Of a stretch of 64,000 nucleotides of DNA, positions 37,243 to 47,995 are shown piece by piece (positions within the stretch are counted from its first letter, which is position 1; each line of letters begins with the position of its first letter). Below the pieces are notes generated by a model. The model saw only the letters and a program-made list of their open reading frames with translations. It was not told the origin of the DNA and did not search any database. The position numbers and the translations under genes were made by a program. The stretch is from Arthrobacter terrae (GTDB taxonomy: Bacteria > Actinomycetota > Actinomycetes > Actinomycetales > Micrococcaceae). The stretch is from the NCBI RefSeq assembly GCF_015708085.1, contig NZ_JADNYM010000010.1:95604-159603 (forward strand), read 5' to 3'.

Positions 37243-38048
37243 CCTCCAGCCTGCGCATCAATATTCATCCGACCTTCGAAGTCCTCGCCGCAACCACCGC
37301 TGCCCGGTTGATTACCAGGGTCCTTGACGTGCAAAGCGACCGGGGCGAGGCCACGGTTGTGCTCACCGGAGGCAGCGTCGGTATTGCTACCCTCAAGGCG
37401 GTCGCCGCTTCGCCGGCGTGCCCGGCAGTGGACTGGAGGCAAGTGAATTTCTGGTGGGGAGACGAGCGTTTTGTCCCTTCCGACTCCGCGGAACGAAACT
37501 GCGTGCAGGCCCAGGAATCGCTGCTGGACCACATCGCTGTTGACCCCGCCCGCGTCCACCGGATGGGGGCCTCCGATGAGTATGCCGACCCGGCAGCGGC
37601 GGCCCAGGGCTACATCCGCGAACTCACTGCCGCTGCCCTTGCTGAACATCATCGGTACCACGATCGTCCGGATGAAGCCCCCGCACCAACGCTTCCGCGC
37701 TTCGACGTCCTCCTCTTGGGAATCGGCCCGGACGCACACATTGCTTCGCTTTTTCCTGAGCTGGCCGGAATCCGGACCAAAGACGCCAACGTGGTGGGGG
37801 TGGCCGGCGCACCGAAACCGCCGCCGCTGCGCATCTCGTTGACGTTGCCGGCGATCAGTTCAGCCGACGAAATCTGGCTGGTCGCCGCCGGCAGCGACAA
37901 GGCCGGAGCTGTAGGCCTTGCGCTGGCCGGCGCGAATCCGGTCCAGGTTCCGGCGGCGGGACCGCGCGGCCGGTCAAAGACCCTGTGGCTGATCGATCAG
38001 GATGCTGCCGCGAAAGTTCCGCAGCAGCTCACTCTCCGGCAGGATTAG
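37239..38048 (+). CDS. pgl: 6-phosphogluconolactonase
   Basis: Hydrolyses 6-phosphogluconolactone from the Zwf reaction. 269 residues of the NagB/DevB type with LTGGSVGIATL, FWWGDERFVPSDSAERN and LLGIGPDAHIASLFP. Last gene of the PPP operon. Its stop overlaps the end of rbpA on the opposite strand by 20 bp. Confidence 0.95.
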   Translation: MTSSLRINIHPTFEVLAATTAARLITRVLDVQSDRGEATVVLTGGSVGIATLKAVAASPACPAVDWRQVNFWWGDERFVPSDSAERNCVQAQESLLDHIAVDPARVHRMGASDEYADPAAAAQGYIRELTAAALAEHHRYHDRPDEAPAPTLPRFDVLLLGIGPDAHIASLFPELAGIRTKDANVVGVAGAPKPPPLRISLTLPAISSADEIWLVAAGSDKAGAVGLALAGANPVQVPAAGPRGRSKTLWLIDQDAAAKVPQQLTLRQD

Positions 38049-38403
38049 CGGCCCGCAGTTTCGCCAACGCCCCGCTGAGCAGCTCTTCACCTTCTGCCGC
38101 AGTCCGCCGTTCCTTGACATAGTCGAGGTGGCTTTTATAGGGGCTTTCGGCTCCACCGGCTCCCGCCAAAGCCTGCGTGCGGGACGCACGTTTTCCACAG
38201 CGCCGGCAGTCCCAAAACGCCGGGATCTGCATCTGCGGAAGCTGCGCGAACACCGTGATGGTCTCGTGGCCGCTGCCGCACCAATAGGAAATCCGGATGC
38301 GGGGCACTGGCTCCACATCCGGATTCTCGTTTTGCATAGGTGACCGGCCGCCTGCCGTGGCGCCTACCCTTGTCCCGTTGAAACCACCGCTGATGTGAAG
38401 CAC
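38029..38403 (-). CDS. rbpA: RNA polymerase-binding protein RbpA
   Basis: Actinobacterial general transcription factor that binds the housekeeping sigma factor and stabilises open complexes. 124 residues with GFNGTRVGA at the N-terminus, the metal-binding core YWCGSGHET and WDCRRCG, and the C-terminal sigma-interaction region SPYKSHLDYVKERRTAAEGEELL. GTG start at 38403. Its 3' end overlaps pgl by 20 bp (convergent). Confidence 0.93.
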   Translation of the reverse strand: MLHISGGFNGTRVGATAGGRSPMQNENPDVEPVPRIRISYWCGSGHETITVFAQLPQMQIPAFWDCRRCGKRASRTQALAGAGGAESPYKSHLDYVKERRTAAEGEELLSGALAKLRAANPAGE

Positions 38404-38442
38404 CGCACAGACTCCCTACATTGGGAACAGCTACTGGTACCG

Positions 38443-38471
38443 ACTATACAGCGTGCCCCGGCTTCGTTCAG
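38443..38471 (-). promoter_or_regulatory. candidate rbpA promoter
   Basis: On the minus strand TATAGT (-10, 38448 to 38443) is preceded after 17 bases by CTGAAC (weak -35), about 40 bp before the rbpA GTG. The -35 overlaps the end of secG. Confidence 0.4.
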
Positions 38472-38713
38472 GAGCTGAAGCGCATGATCAGGCCCAGACC
38501 CACAATGACCAGCCCCCAGGTCAGCCCCAGAATGACGGTGAAGCGGTTGAGGTTACGCTCTGCCACGCCGGAGGAGCCCAGATTGGAGCTCATCCCCCCG
38601 CCGAACATGTCGGAGAGGCCCCCTCCGCGTCCCTTGTGCAGCAGAATCAGGAAGGTCAGCAGGAGGCTGGTGATGCCCAGCAGGATCTGCAGAACGATTT
38701 GGAGAGTAGCCAC
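38468..38713 (-). CDS. secG: preprotein translocase subunit SecG
   Basis: 81-residue SecG, part of the SecYEG export channel. Two membrane helices with the conserved loop LLHKGRGGGLSDMFGGG and VAERNLNRFTVILG. GTG start. Downstream of tpiA by 45 bp, the usual actinobacterial order. Confidence 0.96.
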   Translation of the reverse strand: MATLQIVLQILLGITSLLLTFLILLHKGRGGGLSDMFGGGMSSNLGSSGVAERNLNRFTVILGLTWGLVIVGLGLIMRFSS

Positions 38714-38758
38714 GACGGCCTTTCAGGATGTACGGGAAAAAAACAACGGCTGGTCAGC

Positions 38759-39574
38759 TCAGGCAGTCAGCAGGTGTTTCTCGAACCTGACAATATTAGC
38801 AAACTCTGCCGCATCCAGGCTGGCGCCGCCAACGAGTACTCCATCGACGTCGCGTTCGCGCAGAATAGCAGCGACGTTTGCTGCCTTAACGGAGCCCCCG
38901 TAGAGCAAGCGCACCTTTGCCGCGGAATCGGCATCGAACAGTTCCCCCAACTCGGCGCGGATTGCTGCACACATTTCCTGTGCATCCTGCGGGCCGGCTA
39001 CTTCTCCGGTGCCGATGGCCCACACTGGTTCGTAGGCAACCACCAGTTCGCAGACCTGCTCAGAGGTCAGGCCAACGGTGCCGGCACGGACCTGGTTGAG
39101 CGTATGATCCACGTGCGTCCCGGCCTGGCGAATCTCAAGTCCTTCACCGGCACACAGTACCGGTGTCAGGTTGTTCCGGTACGCCGCCTTGACCTTGCGG
39201 TTCAACAGCTCGTCCGTCTCACCGTGGATGCTTCGACGTTCACTGTGGCCGACCAGAACGTAAGCGCAGCCAAGCTTCGCCAGAAATGCCCCGGAAATGT
39301 CCCCCGTGTAAGCACCCTCATCCTCCGGCGAAAGGTCCTGCCCGCCGTAGACCAGCTTGAGCTTGTCGCCCTGCACCAGCGTCTGGACACCCCTCAGGTC
39401 CGTGAAAGGCGGGAAGACAGCGGTCTCCACACGGCTGTAGTCATGCCGCGCGTCGGAAAGGGTCCAGGCCAGCTTCTGCAGCAACGTGATGCCCTGGACA
39501 TGGTCCATGTTCATCTTCCAGTTGCCGGCGATCAAAGGTTTGCGGTCGAATTTCCCGTTCGTGGAGGTGGTCAT
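38759..39574 (-). CDS. tpiA: triosephosphate isomerase
   Basis: 271-residue TIM barrel enzyme of glycolysis. Conserved: GNWKMN near the start, catalytic His in VGHSERR, catalytic Glu in [11 protein letters not shown], and [10 protein letters not shown] overlaps the pgk stop (ATGA). Confidence 0.97.
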   Translation of the reverse strand: MTTSTNGKFDRKPLIAGNWKMNMDHVQGITLLQKLAWTLSDARHDYSRVETAVFPPFTDLRGVQTLVQGDKLKLVYGGQDLSPEDEGAYTGDISGAFLAKLGCAYVLVGHSERRSIHGETDELLNRKVKAAYRNNLTPVLCAGEGLEIRQAGTHVDHTLNQVRAGTVGLTSEQVCELVVAYEPVWAIGTGEVAGPQDAQEMCAAIRAELGELFDADSAAKVRLLYGGSVKAANVAAILRERDVDGVLVGGASLDAAEFANIVRFEKHLLTA

Positions 39575-40851
39575 CGCTCTCTTTCGCTATCGTCAGTGTC
39601 ATCCAGGGCAGTCAGCCCCGGCAGCTCTTTGCCCTCGAGGAACTCCAGGGAAGCGCCGCCACCGGTGGAAATATGGCCGAACTTGTCATCCGTGAAACCC
39701 AGCGTGCGCACGGCTGCCGCGGAGTCACCACCACCGACGACGGTGAAGCCGCCGGCTGCTGTTGCGTCCGCCAATGCCTGGGCTACTGCCCGCGTGCCTT
39801 CGGCAAAGGCCGGGAATTCGAAGACTCCCATCGGACCATTCCAGAACACCGTCCGGGCGCCGCGGATCCGCTCCGCAAAGAGCACCGCACTGTCGGGGCC
39901 AATATCCAGGCCTGCGCAGTCAGCTCCCAGCCGTCCGCCCTCCATGTCTTCCGCCGCGACCACACCGTGGTCCGCGTCGGCGGCAAATTTGGCGGCGACC
40001 ACAATATCCGTCGGCAGAACGAAGGTGGTGCCGGCGTCCGCGGCACGCTGCAGATAGTCCTGTACGGACGGTACCTGATCCTGCTCCAGCAGACTCGTTC
40101 CGACCTTGAAGCCCTGTGCGGCGAGGAACGTGAAGACCATGCCACCCCCAACGAGGATGCTGTCCGCCTTGCCGATCAGGTTTTCGATCACCGCGAGTTT
40201 ATCGGAGACCTTTGAACCTCCCAGGACCACCACATAGGGCCGGGGCGTGTCCGCTGTCAGCTTCTTGAGCACGGTAAGTTCCGTCTGTACCAGATCGCCC
40301 TGATAGGACGGCAGGAGGCGGGCAACGTCATAAACGCTGGCGTGCCTGCGGTGGACCGCACCGAAGGCGTCGTCGACGTAGGCGCCGTCGTCCCCGGTTA
40401 GTCCGGCGAGCTCACCGGCAAGCGCAGATCTGGCCGAACCATCCTTGCTCGTTTCACGCCCGTCGAATCGGACGTTTTCAAGCACCAGCACGTCGCCGTC
40501 GGCCATCGCGGCGCTGAGCCCACGGGCGGACTCCCCCGTCGTGTCCGAGGCAAGAGAGACCTTCACCGACTGGGCCGAAGCTATCTCCGCCAACCGTTCA
40601 GCCGCCGGTTTCAGGGAGTATTTCGCTTCCGGTTTGCCTTTGGGCCGGCCCAGGTGAGCGCAGACCAACACGCGGGCCCCGGCCTGGGCAAGGCGGGAAA
40701 TTACCGGCAAAGAAGCCTTGATGCGGCCATCATCGGTCACGGAACGGTGTTCATCCGGGCCGTCGAGCGGTACATTCAGGTCGCTTCGGACCAAAACATA
40801 CCGCCCCCGGACACCATCAGCGATCAGCTCGTCGAGGGAGTGCAAAGTCAT
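39571..40851 (-). CDS. pgk: phosphoglycerate kinase
   Basis: 426-residue two-domain kinase making ATP from 1,3-bisphosphoglycerate. Conserved: [40 protein letters not shown] and the C-terminal GGGDSAAAV. Nine bases after gap and overlapping tpiA. Confidence 0.97.
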   Translation of the reverse strand: MTLHSLDELIADGVRGRYVLVRSDLNVPLDGPDEHRSVTDDGRIKASLPVISRLAQAGARVLVCAHLGRPKGKPEAKYSLKPAAERLAEIASAQSVKVSLASDTTGESARGLSAAMADGDVLVLENVRFDGRETSKDGSARSALAGELAGLTGDDGAYVDDAFGAVHRRHASVYDVARLLPSYQGDLVQTELTVLKKLTADTPRPYVVVLGGSKVSDKLAVIENLIGKADSILVGGGMVFTFLAAQGFKVGTSLLEQDQVPSVQDYLQRAADAGTTFVLPTDIVVAAKFAADADHGVVAAEDMEGGRLGADCAGLDIGPDSAVLFAERIRGARTVFWNGPMGVFEFPAFAEGTRAVAQALADATAAGGFTVVGGGDSAAAVRTLGFTDDKFGHISTGGGASLEFLEGKELPGLTALDDTDDSERER

Positions 40852-40860
40852 ACTTCCCGC

Positions 40861-41871
<1,011 letters not shown>

Positions 41872-41884
41872 TTATATCTCCTTA

Positions 41885-42075
41885 GTGCTGTCTCCAGCAC
41901 AACTAGTCCGGCCGGACCTTGGTGACACGGCCGTCAGCTCAGCAGTTCCCGCACGCCATTGGGCAGAGATGTCAATACCATGCGGCCGTGGGCGGCCGCA
42001 TGTCGAAAGGATACGGGCCTTTCGTGATCTATCTTACGTATACGGCGGCCCGCCGCGGCAATCGCAGCGGCGGGC
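41885..42075. promoter_or_regulatory. hairpin-rich sodA-gap spacer
   Basis: Four perfect inverted repeats and one palindrome in 190 bp: GTGCTG/CAGCAC at 41885-41900 in the gap leader, the palindrome GTCCGGCCGGAC at 41906-41917, TGCGGCCG/CGGCCGCA at 41981-42000, CGAAAGG/CCTTTCG at 42004-42024, and GCCCGCCGC/GCGGCGGGC at 42048-42075. None is followed by a T-run. The last could end sodA transcripts or protect RNA ends; the first two lie close to the gap start. Confidence 0.65.
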
Positions 42076-42097
42076 ATCCGAATGGTGGTCAGCGCCC

Positions 42098-42721
42098 TTA
42101 GAGAACGATCAGTGCCGATGCATTAGTGCGCGCACCCTCAAAACGCCGGGTAACGTCGGCCCAGTTCACGATGTTCCAGAACGCCTTGACATAGTCGGCC
42201 TTGACGTTGACGTAGTCCAGGTAGAAGGCATGCTCCCACATGTCCAGCATCAGCAGCGGCGTACTGCCGACCGAGACGTTGCCTTGCTGATCGTAAAGCT
42301 GTTCAATAAGCAGGTTTCCGCCGATGGGCTCGTAAGAAAGGAAAGCCCAGCCGGAACCCTGCAGGCCAAGCGCAGCGGCGCTGAACTGCGCACGGAACGC
42401 GTCGAAGGAACCGAAGGCATCCTCGATGGCAGCGGCCAATTCGCCCTCGGGCTTATCCCCGCCGTCCGGGGAGAGATTGTTCCAGAAGACCGAGTGGTTC
42501 ACGTGGCCACCGGTGTGGAACGCCAGATCCTTGGAGAGCTGATTAATATTGCCGAATTCGCCGTTCTGGCGGGCCTCAGCCAGCTGCTTCATGGCCTTAT
42601 TGGCGCCCGCAACATATCCGGCATGGTGCTTGTCGTGATGCAGCTCCATGATGCGGCCGGAGATGTGAGGCTCCAGTGCTGCATAGTCGTAGGGCAGATC
42701 GGGAAGTGTGTACTCGGTCAC
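42098..42721 (-). CDS. sodA: superoxide dismutase (Mn/Fe family)
   Basis: 207-residue Fe/Mn SOD. Metal ligands are visible: His in [12 protein letters not shown], His in [10 protein letters not shown], and the Asp/His of [14 protein letters not shown] start with GGAGGA upstream. It lies between whiA and gap, interrupting what is otherwise the whiA-gap junction in many actinobacteria. The metal (Mn or Fe) cannot be fixed by eye. Confidence 0.96.
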   Translation of the reverse strand: MTEYTLPDLPYDYAALEPHISGRIMELHHDKHHAGYVAGANKAMKQLAEARQNGEFGNINQLSKDLAFHTGGHVNHSVFWNNLSPDGGDKPEGELAAAIEDAFGSFDAFRAQFSAAALGLQGSGWAFLSYEPIGGNLLIEQLYDQQGNVSVGSTPLLMLDMWEHAFYLDYVNVKADYVKAFWNIVNWADVTRRFEGARTNASALIVL

Positions 42722-42747
42722 GATTCCTCCGTAGCGTTTTTTGTTTA

Positions 42748-42765
42748 ATCCGGGTTCCCCCGGAT
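42748..42765 (-). promoter_or_regulatory. hairpin in the sodA leader
   Basis: ATCCGGG and CCCGGAT with a four-base loop, about 27 bp before the sodA GTG. Probably part of the 5' UTR; there is no T-run after it on the minus strand. Confidence 0.5.
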
Positions 42766-42855
42766 CTCCTTCAACTCTTTCATACTATGTCTTTAGTTCA
42801 AGGCCGCTAATTTAAACCGCCATAATTTGGGGCGATTATTACGCGGCAGGCGGCA

Positions 42856-43836
42856 TCACTCGTCAAGCATGTCCAGCGTCACGTTGGCGTCGGTGCCGGG
42901 AATTCCGGTTTCGATGGCCTTCTTATCGGCCATCGCCAACAGTCTGCGGATTCGCCCGGCAATGGCGTCCTTTGTCATCGCCGGGTCAGCGAGCCGGCCC
43001 AGCTCGTCCAGGCTCGCCTGCTTGTGGGCCACCCTGAGCTCCCCGGCGTATTTGAGGTGCTCCGGGACGTCATCGCCCAGAATCTCAAGGGCCCGATCCA
43101 CGCGGGCACCCGCCGCAACCGCAGCCTGGGCGGAACGGCGCAGGTTTGCATCGTCAAAATTTGCCAGCCGATTGGCCGTGGCGCGGACCTCCTTGCGCAT
43201 CCGCCGCTCCTCCCACACCAGCAGGGCCTCATGCGCGCCCATGCGGACGAGCAGTGCAGCAATCGTGTCTCCATCGCGGATAACCACCCGGTCCACACCG
43301 CGCACCTCCCTGGCTTTGGCGGCAATATTCAGCCGACGCGCTGCACCGACGAGTGCCAGCGCCGCCTCCGGGCCCGGACAGGTGACTTCCATCGAAGATG
43401 ACCGCCCCGGCTCGGTCAGCGATCCATGAGCCAGGAAGGCGCCGCGCCAGACGGCTTCGGCATCCGCGGCGGAACCATTGACGACGACGGAGGGCAGTCC
43501 GCGCACCGGCCGGCCGCGCGCATCCAGCAGTCCGGTCTGGCGTGCCAGCGCCTCGCCGTCGCGCTCTACCCTGACAACATAACGGTTGCCGCGGCGCAGT
43601 CCGCCGCCGGAAACCACAGTGATCTCGCTTTGCTGTCCATAAATCTCTGCTATTGCCGCACGCAGCCGCCGCGCGGTGGCCGCCAGATCAACTTCCGCTT
43701 CGATGACAATCCGGCCTGAAATGATATGCAGGCCACCGGCGAAACGCAGCAATGTCGACACTTCCGCCTTGCGGACGGAAGACTTCTGGATGTCCAGCCG
43801 GGAGAGTTCATCCTTCACTGCCGCTGTCAGCGCCAT
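42856..43836 (-). CDS. whiA: DNA-binding protein WhiA
   Basis: 326-residue transcription factor with an N-terminal LAGLIDADG-like fold ([10 protein letters not shown] region) and C-terminal helix-turn-helix ([32 protein letters not shown]). In Streptomyces WhiA works with WhiB in sporulation division; here it probably controls division genes. ATG 43836. Follows yvcK by 30 bp in the conserved rapZ-yvcK-whiA order. Confidence 0.95.
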   Translation of the reverse strand: MALTAAVKDELSRLDIQKSSVRKAEVSTLLRFAGGLHIISGRIVIEAEVDLAATARRLRAAIAEIYGQQSEITVVSGGGLRRGNRYVVRVERDGEALARQTGLLDARGRPVRGLPSVVVNGSAADAEAVWRGAFLAHGSLTEPGRSSSMEVTCPGPEAALALVGAARRLNIAAKAREVRGVDRVVIRDGDTIAALLVRMGAHEALLVWEERRMRKEVRATANRLANFDDANLRRSAQAAVAAGARVDRALEILGDDVPEHLKYAGELRVAHKQASLDELGRLADPAMTKDAIAGRIRRLLAMADKKAIETGIPGTDANVTLDMLDE

Positions 43837-43866
43837 CGTGCTTGTCCTAACTACCGAAGAGAAAAC

Positions 43867-44877
43867 CTACGCTGAGAAGAGATCCTGATACGCCCCGGCA
43901 AGGCGCAACGGATCGTGCACCGCCCGCCCCCCGGACGCACCCACTTTACCGAAGACAACCTCCGCACCCAGCATCGAGGCAGCGCGCTCGAAATCCGGCA
44001 GGTCCGAGACCGCCGACGGATCCGCGAGCACCACGTCAACGCTGAACTCAGGCGCATAACGGGATATCACCCGCAAATGGTCCGCGGCATTCATCCCGGT
44101 TGCCTCTTTGTCATTGATGTCCAGATTCATGGTTATGCACCGCCTCGCGGGCGTAGCACACAGCGCCTCGCGCAATTCCGGCAACAGCAGATGCGGCAGC
44201 ACCGAGGTATACCAGGAACCCGGCCCCAGCACCACCCAGTCGGCAAGCTCGATGGCTGTCAGCGCCTCCACGCAGGCGGGCGCGTCAACGGGCAGCAGAC
44301 GCACATTCTCCACCTCACCGGCCAACGCCAGCGAGGCCTGGCCGGTAATCGTCGTTCGCTGCTGCGACCCATCCGCCGAGGTCTCCACAGCGTCGCCTTC
44401 GATGGTGAGCGGGACGCTGGCCATCGGCAACACCTGCCCCCGTGCGCCAAGCAGGGCGCCGGCCCACTGCAGCCCGGCCACCGGGTCCCCGAGCAGCTCC
44501 CAGAGAGTGACAATGAGCAGATTCCCCATCGCGTGGCTGTCCAGCGACCCGGTGATCCCCGGACGGGACGTGAAGCGGTGCTGCATCACATCCCGCCAGG
44601 TACGGCCCCAGTCCGTGTCATCGCACAATGCCGCCAGCGCCATCCGCAAATCCCCCGGCGGCAGCACGCCTAGTTCGTCCCGCAGCCGGCCGGACGAGCC
44701 GCCGTCGTCGGCAACGGTGACGACGGCGGTGAGCTCGGTGGTGAGCAGGCGCAGCGCGGACAGCGACGCGGACAGGCCGTGGCCGCCGCCTAAGGCAACA
44801 ATCCGGGGCTCCGCAATGCCGGCGGATAATGAACCGGATGGTGGAATCAGTGGCAGCGGGCCCGTCAGCAGCGCCAT
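43867..44877 (-). CDS. yvcK: YvcK/CuvA-family protein (gluconeogenesis factor)
   Basis: 336-residue UPF0052/YvcK protein needed in other bacteria for growth on gluconeogenic carbon and cell-shape control. Conserved: ALGGGHGLSASL, VVTVADDGGSSGRLR, GNLLIVTLWEL and LGPGSWYTSVLPHLL. Binds UDP-sugars in studied homologues. ATG overlaps the rapZ stop (TAATG). Confidence 0.95.
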   Translation of the reverse strand: MALLTGPLPLIPPSGSLSAGIAEPRIVALGGGHGLSASLSALRLLTTELTAVVTVADDGGSSGRLRDELGVLPPGDLRMALAALCDDTDWGRTWRDVMQHRFTSRPGITGSLDSHAMGNLLIVTLWELLGDPVAGLQWAGALLGARGQVLPMASVPLTIEGDAVETSADGSQQRTTITGQASLALAGEVENVRLLPVDAPACVEALTAIELADWVVLGPGSWYTSVLPHLLLPELREALCATPARRCITMNLDINDKEATGMNAADHLRVISRYAPEFSVDVVLADPSAVSDLPDFERAASMLGAEVVFGKVGASGGRAVHDPLRLAGAYQDLFSA

Positions 44878-45800
44878 TATTCCCGGCCCAGATCACGGTG
44901 ACGCGTGCTGACCGTTACCCGAGGGAATTGGGCGAGGCGCTTCGCCAGCTCCACCGCCACCGCTACGGAACGGTGCTTGCCACCGGTACAGCCCACGGCG
45001 ATAGTGGCGTAGTGCTTGTTTTCCCGCCGGTAACCGGCAAGCACCGGTTCCAGCGCATGCACGTAGCGGTCCACAAATTCACAGGCGTTATTCTCCACCA
45101 GGACGAAGTTACTCACGTCCTGGTCAAGTCCGGTGTGCGGACGCAGCTGAGGAACCCAATGCGGATTGGGGATGAACCTGACGTCTGCAACGTAGTTGGC
45201 GTCCACGGGCAGGCCATATTTGAAACCGAAACTCATCACGGTCAGGCGCAGGACCACCGGCCCGGTCTCGGAAAAGAGTTCAGTAACCGCGCTGCCCAGC
45301 TCGTGTACGTTCATTATCGAGGTGTCAAGCACCATTTCGGAGCTGGACTTCATCTCGGTCAAGAGGTCGCGTTCGGCGGCTATTCCGTCCAGCATCCTGC
45401 CGTCACCCTGCAGCGGGTGAGGGCGCCTGCCCTGCTCAAATCGGCGGACCAGCGTCTCATCGCTGGCGTCCAGGAACAGGACACGGAAGGAAATTCCGCC
45501 GGCCGCAAGGGCGTTCAGGGATTCCCGGATATCCGAAAAGAGGCCCTTACTGCGCACATCGATAACGACGGCCAGCTTGGGCAGTGCCTGCGGCATCCGG
45601 GACATCAGCTCGGCCAGCGTACCGAGCATCTGCGGGGGCAGATTCTCCACCACATACCAGCCATGGTCCTCCAGCGCGTTCGCCGCCGTGCTCCGGCCGG
45701 CTCCGGACATGCCGGTAACCACCAGCAGTTCTGATTCCACCGGTTTGATCGGAGTCAGATCCATATCTGCCGATAGCGGTGTCGTATTGTGCTCCGTCAT
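44877..45800 (-). CDS. rapZ: RNase adapter / nucleotide-binding protein RapZ
   Basis: 307-residue RapZ (YvcJ) family protein. P-loop [40 protein letters not shown] and [12 protein letters not shown] are diagnostic. In E. coli RapZ guides sRNA decay for cell-wall precursor control; the actinobacterial role is unclear. ATG 45800 chosen over the TTG one codon upstream, with AGGACC upstream. 90 bp after uvrC is on the other side; the two may share a transcript. Confidence 0.94.
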   Translation of the reverse strand: MTEHNTTPLSADMDLTPIKPVESELLVVTGMSGAGRSTAANALEDHGWYVVENLPPQMLGTLAELMSRMPQALPKLAVVIDVRSKGLFSDIRESLNALAAGGISFRVLFLDASDETLVRRFEQGRRPHPLQGDGRMLDGIAAERDLLTEMKSSSEMVLDTSIMNVHELGSAVTELFSETGPVVLRLTVMSFGFKYGLPVDANYVADVRFIPNPHWVPQLRPHTGLDQDVSNFVLVENNACEFVDRYVHALEPVLAGYRRENKHYATIAVGCTGGKHRSVAVAVELAKRLAQFPRVTVSTRHRDLGRE

Positions 45801-45890
45801 CAAAAGGTCCTGTCAAGTGCCGTATTTCCCATGCAATATTAACCCTGGCAGTATTTTTGACCGCAAAAACTCGCCGTCCCCTTAGCCTAC

Positions 45891-47924
45891 CTAGGATTGC
45901 AGAACTTCGCCGGTGGCCATATTTACGGCGGCCGGTGCATCGTCAACGGAGTCTACGGCCGGGTGCAGCGCCGAGTGGATGGCCGCGGCCAACACCGGTC
46001 CGATCCCCTTGACCTGGGCCAGCTCAGAGGTGGACGCCGCCTTAATTTTACGGACCGAACCGTAGGCTTCCAGCAGAAGACCCCGCTTGGCGGCTCCCAG
46101 CCCCGGCACCGAATCCAGTACGGAAACGGTCATCGATTTCCCTCGCTTTTGCCGATGGAACGTAATGGCAAAGCGATGCGCCTCGTCGCGGATCCGCTGT
46201 AAAAGGTATAGCCCTTGTGAGGTGCGCGGCAAAATCACCGGAAAGTCGCTGTCCGGAAGCCAGACTTCCTCGAGACGTTTGGCTAATCCAACGACGAAAA
46301 CGTCGGTTATCCCCAGATCCGACAAGGCACGTGCGGCTGCAGCGACCTGTGGTTGGCCGCCGTCGACCACCACCAGGTTCGGCGGGTAGGCAAACTTCGG
46401 CTTCACCGCTGGCTGGTCCGTGACTTCGCCGGACACAAGCCTATTGGCCGGGATCGGAACGCCGGCCAGGTCGGTACCCTCCCCCGTGCCGGTACCAGAA
46501 CCGGCCGCGGAACCGGAACTGGCGCCGTCCTGCAGGTAACGTCTGAACCGGCGGCTGATTACGTCGTACATGGAAGCGGTGTCATCAACCGCCGCATCCC
46601 CGGTGATGGCGAATTTTCGGTACTCGGACTTCTTGGCGATGCCGTCTTCGACCACCACCATGGAGGCCACAACGTTCGTGCCCTGGACGTGTGAGATGTC
46701 ATAGCACTCAATGCGCAGCAGCGGCACCGGCAGGTCGAGCGCTTCCTGCAGTTCCTGTAAAGCCAGCGATCGGGTGGTCAGGTCGCCGGCACGGCGCGAC
46801 TTGTGCAGTTTCATTGACTGCTCGGCGTTCTGCCGCACCGTGTCCAGCAGCGCCGCTTTGTCGCCGCGTTGGGGTACCCGGATGTCAACCTTTCCTCCGC
46901 GCAGCCCGCCCAACCAGACGGCGAGCTGGTCGCTGTTGGACGGCTGCTCGGGAACCAGAATCTGCCGCGGAATGCCTTGCCGCTCGGTCCCGTCATCCCC
47001 GTAGACCTGCTGCAGCAGGTGCTCAATCAGTTCCGCAGGCGTGGAATCCTCCACCTTTTCGACCACCCAGCCGCGCTGGCCGCGGATCCGGCCGGCCCGG
47101 ACGTGGAATACCTGCACGGCAGCTTCCAGTTCATCCTGGGAAACGGCGAAAATATCGGCGTCGGTATCTTCTGCGAGCACCACGGCGTTGCGTTCAAAAA
47201 CCTTCCGCAGCGCGATCACGTCATCGCGCAGTCTGGCTGCCTGCTCATAATCAAGCTCCTTGACCGCCGCCGTCATCTGGCGCTCCAATTTCGCGATGAG
47301 CGGTTTTGCCTCTCCGCCCATAAACGAGCAGAATTCATCTGCCAGCGCACGATGCTCTTCCGGGGTTACTTTGCCCACGCAGGGAGCCGAACACTTATCG
47401 ATATAGCCCAGCAGGCAGGGCCGCCCGCTACGTTGGGCGCGTTTGAGCACCCCCGGGCTGCAGGTCCGCACAGGAAAGACCCGCAGCAGTGTATCGACCG
47501 TCTCGCGGATGGCCCCGGCCGTGTAAGGGCCGAAGTACCGGACACCCTTCCGCCGCTCCCCGCGCATGACCTGCACCCGCGGGAACTTCTCGCCCAAGGT
47601 AACAGCCAGATAGGGATAGGACTTATCGTCTCTAAATACCAGGTTGTAGCGGGGATTGAATTCATTGATCCAGGTCCACTCCAGCTGCAGGGCTTCGAGT
47701 TCGCTGCCCACGGTTGTCCACTGCACGCTGGCCGCCGAATGCACCATTGCATAGGTTTTCGGCAGCAGCGTCAGCGGGTTGGCGAAGTATGAATTCAGCC
47801 TGGAGCGCAGGCTCTTGGCCTTGCCCACATAAATGACGCGTCCGTGCTCGTCCCGGAAGCGGTACACGCCCGGATCCGTAGGTATCTCGCCGGTTTGAGG
47901 CCGGTAACTCGCTGGGTCTGCCAC
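45891..47924 (-). CDS. uvrC: excinuclease ABC subunit C
   Basis: 677-residue nucleotide excision repair nuclease. GIY-YIG domain at the N-terminus (PGVYRFRDEHGRVIYVGKA), UvrB-binding region near 210 (LERQMTAAVKELDYEQAARLRD), RNase H-like domain (ECYDISHVQGTN, VDGGQPQV) and terminal helix-hairpin-helix. A Gly/Ser-rich linker near residues 470-490 (GSAAGSGTGTGEG) is an insertion in the C-terminal nuclease. GTG start with AGGATGG upstream. Confidence 0.97.
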   Translation of the reverse strand: MADPASYRPQTGEIPTDPGVYRFRDEHGRVIYVGKAKSLRSRLNSYFANPLTLLPKTYAMVHSAASVQWTTVGSELEALQLEWTWINEFNPRYNLVFRDDKSYPYLAVTLGEKFPRVQVMRGERRKGVRYFGPYTAGAIRETVDTLLRVFPVRTCSPGVLKRAQRSGRPCLLGYIDKCSAPCVGKVTPEEHRALADEFCSFMGGEAKPLIAKLERQMTAAVKELDYEQAARLRDDVIALRKVFERNAVVLAEDTDADIFAVSQDELEAAVQVFHVRAGRIRGQRGWVVEKVEDSTPAELIEHLLQQVYGDDGTERQGIPRQILVPEQPSNSDQLAVWLGGLRGGKVDIRVPQRGDKAALLDTVRQNAEQSMKLHKSRRAGDLTTRSLALQELQEALDLPVPLLRIECYDISHVQGTNVVASMVVVEDGIAKKSEYRKFAITGDAAVDDTASMYDVISRRFRRYLQDGASSGSAAGSGTGTGEGTDLAGVPIPANRLVSGEVTDQPAVKPKFAYPPNLVVVDGGQPQVAAAARALSDLGITDVFVVGLAKRLEEVWLPDSDFPVILPRTSQGLYLLQRIRDEAHRFAITFHRQKRGKSMTVSVLDSVPGLGAAKRGLLLEAYGSVRKIKAASTSELAQVKGIGPVLAAAIHSALHPAVDSVDDAPAAVNMATGEVLQS

Positions 47925-47995
47925 AATTCCATCCTAAAGGCGCGGCCTGTGCCGCGGGGTTCGAGCTGCTGAGGCGAGCAGCTGGAACGCTTAAG

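Noticed and set aside
38453..40057. 534-codon plus-strand frame opposite secG, tpiA and pgk
   Set aside because: Shadow of conserved genes; spans several genes and their overlaps.
47959..47988. Hairpin between the HAD gene and uvrC as an intrinsic terminator
   Set aside because: The stem is good (AGCTGCT/AGCAGCT with GTTC/GAAC) but no T-run follows on the minus strand, so I do not call it a terminator.
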